Assembly: GCA_004028745.1 (NCBI GenBank)
Contig: RAZP01000067.1
Coordinates: 124,001-188,000, forward strand
DNA length: 64,000 bases
Source: Prosthecochloris sp.
GTDB lineage: Bacteria; Bacteroidota; Chlorobiia; Chlorobiales; Chlorobiaceae
Reading direction: 5' to 3'
Shown: positions 62,793 to 64,000 of the stretch, piece by piece
How positions within the stretch are numbered: the first letter of the stretch is position 1
Layout: every line of letters begins with the position of its first letter
The notes under the pieces: generated by a model
Seen by the model: the letters and a program-made list of their open reading frames with translations, nothing else
Told to the model about the DNA's origin: nothing
Database searches by the model: none
Made by a program: the position numbers and the translations under genes

Positions 62793-62927
62793 ATGGAATT
62801 TATCACCGATTACACAACCATTGTTGCTCCCGTGATTTTTTTTCTTGCCGGCATCCTGGTTGTCATGCTCATCAACAAGTTTATCGGCAAGCAGAAAAAA
62901 CAGGATGGAAAGAGCTCAATAGGCTGA
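62793..62927 (+). CDS. Small membrane protein between bchQ and csmB (44 residues)
   Basis: ATG at 62793 opens a 44-residue frame ending in TGA at 62925-62927. It has one hydrophobic helix (about 9-27) and a basic tail (IGKQKKQDGKSSIG). It is 19 bp after bchQ. No family is recognised. The codon pattern and the clear helix suggest a real gene rather than chance, but it is short. Confidence 0.55.
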   Translation: MEFITDYTTIVAPVIFFLAGILVVMLINKFIGKQKKQDGKSSIG

Positions 62928-62958
62928 AAAATCCTGTGATTTTATTTTTGCGTAACAC

Positions 62959-62981
62959 TTGAAAATGTTTTAAATTTTCAA
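62959..62981. promoter_or_regulatory. Inverted repeat upstream of csmB
   Basis: TTGAAAAT (62959-62966) and ATTTTCAA (62974-62981) form an 8-bp perfect inverted repeat with a 7-bp spacer, about 110 bp upstream of csmB. It may be an operator or part of a promoter. It is A/T-rich, so chance cannot be ruled out. Confidence 0.3.
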
Positions 62982-63092
62982 AAAATAATCTGTTGTCAAG
63001 TTGTTAATTACTGCTGCAGTGATGGCAACGGAAGCTAACACACGGTTTTCTTCTCGTTAATTCTTTTCAAAAAAACTAAAACACCACGCATT

Positions 63093-63323
63093 ATGTCAAA
63101 CGGATCAAGCAACGATTTGTCGGGTGCAATCACCGGCCTTATGGAAACTTTTGGAAAACTTGCTCAGCAGCAGGTTGAAGTCGTAAACAACGTACTCAAA
63201 AGTGCATCCGATATGGTCGGGCCTCTCGGCAAAACCATGACGGATCTGGCGGGAAATATGGTAAATACCGTTAACGAGGTATTACAGAATGTCTCGTCAA
63301 CTATCGGCGGCGGCTCCAAGTAA
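63093..63323 (+). CDS. csmB: Chlorosome envelope protein of the CsmB/CsmF type
   Basis: This 76-residue protein is a coiled amphipathic helix pair. It opens MSNGSSNDLSGAITGLMETF, then KLAQQQVEVVNNVLKSASDM, ending SSTIGGGSK. This resembles CsmB, a main component of the chlorosome envelope. CsmF is a paralog and cannot be excluded. It has its own terminator. Its location beside bchQ places it in a chlorosome gene group. Confidence 0.8.
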   Translation: MSNGSSNDLSGAITGLMETFGKLAQQQVEVVNNVLKSASDMVGPLGKTMTDLAGNMVNTVNEVLQNVSSTIGGGSK

Positions 63324-63344
63324 CATTATTTACCAGGAACGCAC

Positions 63345-63383
63345 AGCACCTTATGTGACAATATGCATAAGGTGCTTTTTTTT
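63345..63383 (+). terminator. Rho-independent terminator after csmB
   Basis: AGCACCTTATG (63345-63355) pairs perfectly with CATAAGGTGCT (63366-63376) over a 10-nt loop and is followed by a run of seven T residues. It is 22 bp after the csmB stop. Confidence 0.93.
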
Positions 63384-63406
63384 ATTTCTGCACACACCGT
63401 AACGCT

Positions 63407-64000
63407 ATGCTTTCCCCGCATCAATACCTTCGCTTCTTTTTTTCGGACACGGAACTCAGGAAGATACAGATAACCCCCGTTACGGAAGATGCTTCATTCA
63501 GAAAGTATTTCAGAGTGATTTCACCGGACAGCACCTGGATACTCTGCGTTGACAAAGATTATACCTCATACCCGACCAATCAGTACCCGTTTCTTGTCAT
63601 ACAGCATCTTTTCTCCTCTTGCTCCGTTCCGGTTCCCGCTGTCATCGGGAGCAACAAGGAACAGGGCGTGATCCTGATAGAGGATTGCGGCGACACCTTG
63701 CTGCAGGATGTATTGTCGAAAGGTACAGCGAATGTAGCGGGCCTTTACAGGAAAGCTATCGACATCATGGTTGCCATACAGTCCATAAAGGGCAAAAATG
63801 GGAAACTGCCGTTTAACAGGTCGTTTGATGAAACCAAACTCATGTTTGAGTTTGACTTCTTTCTCGACCATGCTTCAGGGCACACTCCCTCAAACGGCTT
63901 CCCGGAAAAAATCTCCGATGCCCTGCACCGGGAATTCCAATCTATCACACAACTGCTGCTCCGCCCTGAACACTTTGTTCTGAACCACCGAGATTACCAC
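63407..64000 (+). CDS. APH-type phosphotransferase, N-terminal part (runs off the window)
   Basis: This frame is open from the ATG at 63407 to the window edge, 198 codons. The sequence has an N-terminal lobe (KYFRVISPDSTWILCVDKD), then ILIEDCGDTLLQDVL, ending at VLNHRDYH, the catalytic loop of the aminoglycoside phosphotransferase fold (Asp of HRDYH). In green sulfur and related bacteria such kinases act on cell-wall amino sugars (AmgK-like); the exact substrate cannot be told from this part. Confidence 0.75.
   Translation, partial: MLSPHQYLRFFFSDTELRKIQITPVTEDASFRKYFRVISPDSTWILCVDKDYTSYPTNQYPFLVIQHLFSSCSVPVPAVIGSNKEQGVILIEDCGDTLLQDVLSKGTANVAGLYRKAIDIMVAIQSIKGKNGKLPFNRSFDETKLMFEFDFFLDHASGHTPSNGFPEKISDALHREFQSITQLLLRPEHFVLNHRDYH

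Overview
This window comes from a green sulfur bacterium (Chlorobiaceae; a Chlorobium/Prosthecochloris-type genome). The lineage call rests on PscA and PscB, the type I P840 reaction-centre core and its FeS protein, a chlorosome envelope protein (CsmB type), the BchV hydratase and BchQ C-8 methyltransferase of bacteriochlorophyll c/d/e synthesis, the long-form IspG, fused aspartokinase-homoserine dehydrogenase and an SdhA/B/E-type fumarate reductase suited to the reductive TCA cycle. The genus cannot be fixed from the sequence alone.

Layout. 1-8.2 kb: a minus-strand information-processing operon, tRNA-Thr, tRNA-Tyr, tRNA-Thr, tRNA-Trp, secE, nusG, rplK, rplA, rplJ, rplL, rpoB and the start of rpoC. 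8.2-14 kb: an SDR enzyme, ispG, an FtsB/DivIC protein and eno, with short palindromic mobile elements at or next to their stop codons. 14-21 kb: an EF-G paralog, a polyprenyl-phosphate glycosyltransferase, the pscA-pscB operon and dapF. 21-25 kb: two AmmeMemoRadiSam genes, mtgA and two tandem cytochromes c. 25-37 kb: tRNA-Arg, mutL, a secreted lipocalin-like protein, cinA, thrA, atpA-atpG, thrB-thrC and plsC. 37-50 kb: a hybrid histidine kinase, an AhpD-like protein, ribH, gmhA, a tandem universal stress protein, a K+ channel, hemE, sdhA-sdhB-sdhE and a CBS protein. 50-53 kb: an accessory stretch with an AAA/DUF4143 ATPase, a DUF4143 fragment and dispersed repeats. 52.7-59.5 kb: a CsoR-family repressor, TolC, a strongly shortened adaptor, an RND pump, a small PII-like protein and a persulfide-dioxygenase-like hydrolase. 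59.6-64 kb: a photosynthetic-pigment and chlorosome cluster (DUF1997-like protein, bchV, bchQ, csmB, two small membrane proteins) and a truncated APH-type kinase.

The most notable non-coding content is a family of 112-161 bp palindromic elements with about 17-bp inverted ends beginning GGGCACCTCTATTAATT. Four complete copies are present. Three have matching 4-bp flanking duplications and one has an imperfect duplication. Their interiors differ in sequence but keep hairpins by compensatory change, and isolated ends lie at other gene ends. Other repeats include a 13.7-copy heptamer array upstream of the stress-protein gene, an 8-bp array near 50.7 kb, a 28-bp perfect palindrome, and dispersed low-complexity intergenic sequence. 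The CsoR-like regulator with a Cys-Ser-Cys sensor triad, its operator and the nearby persulfide-dioxygenase-like gene form the best candidate for an uncharacterised functional system.
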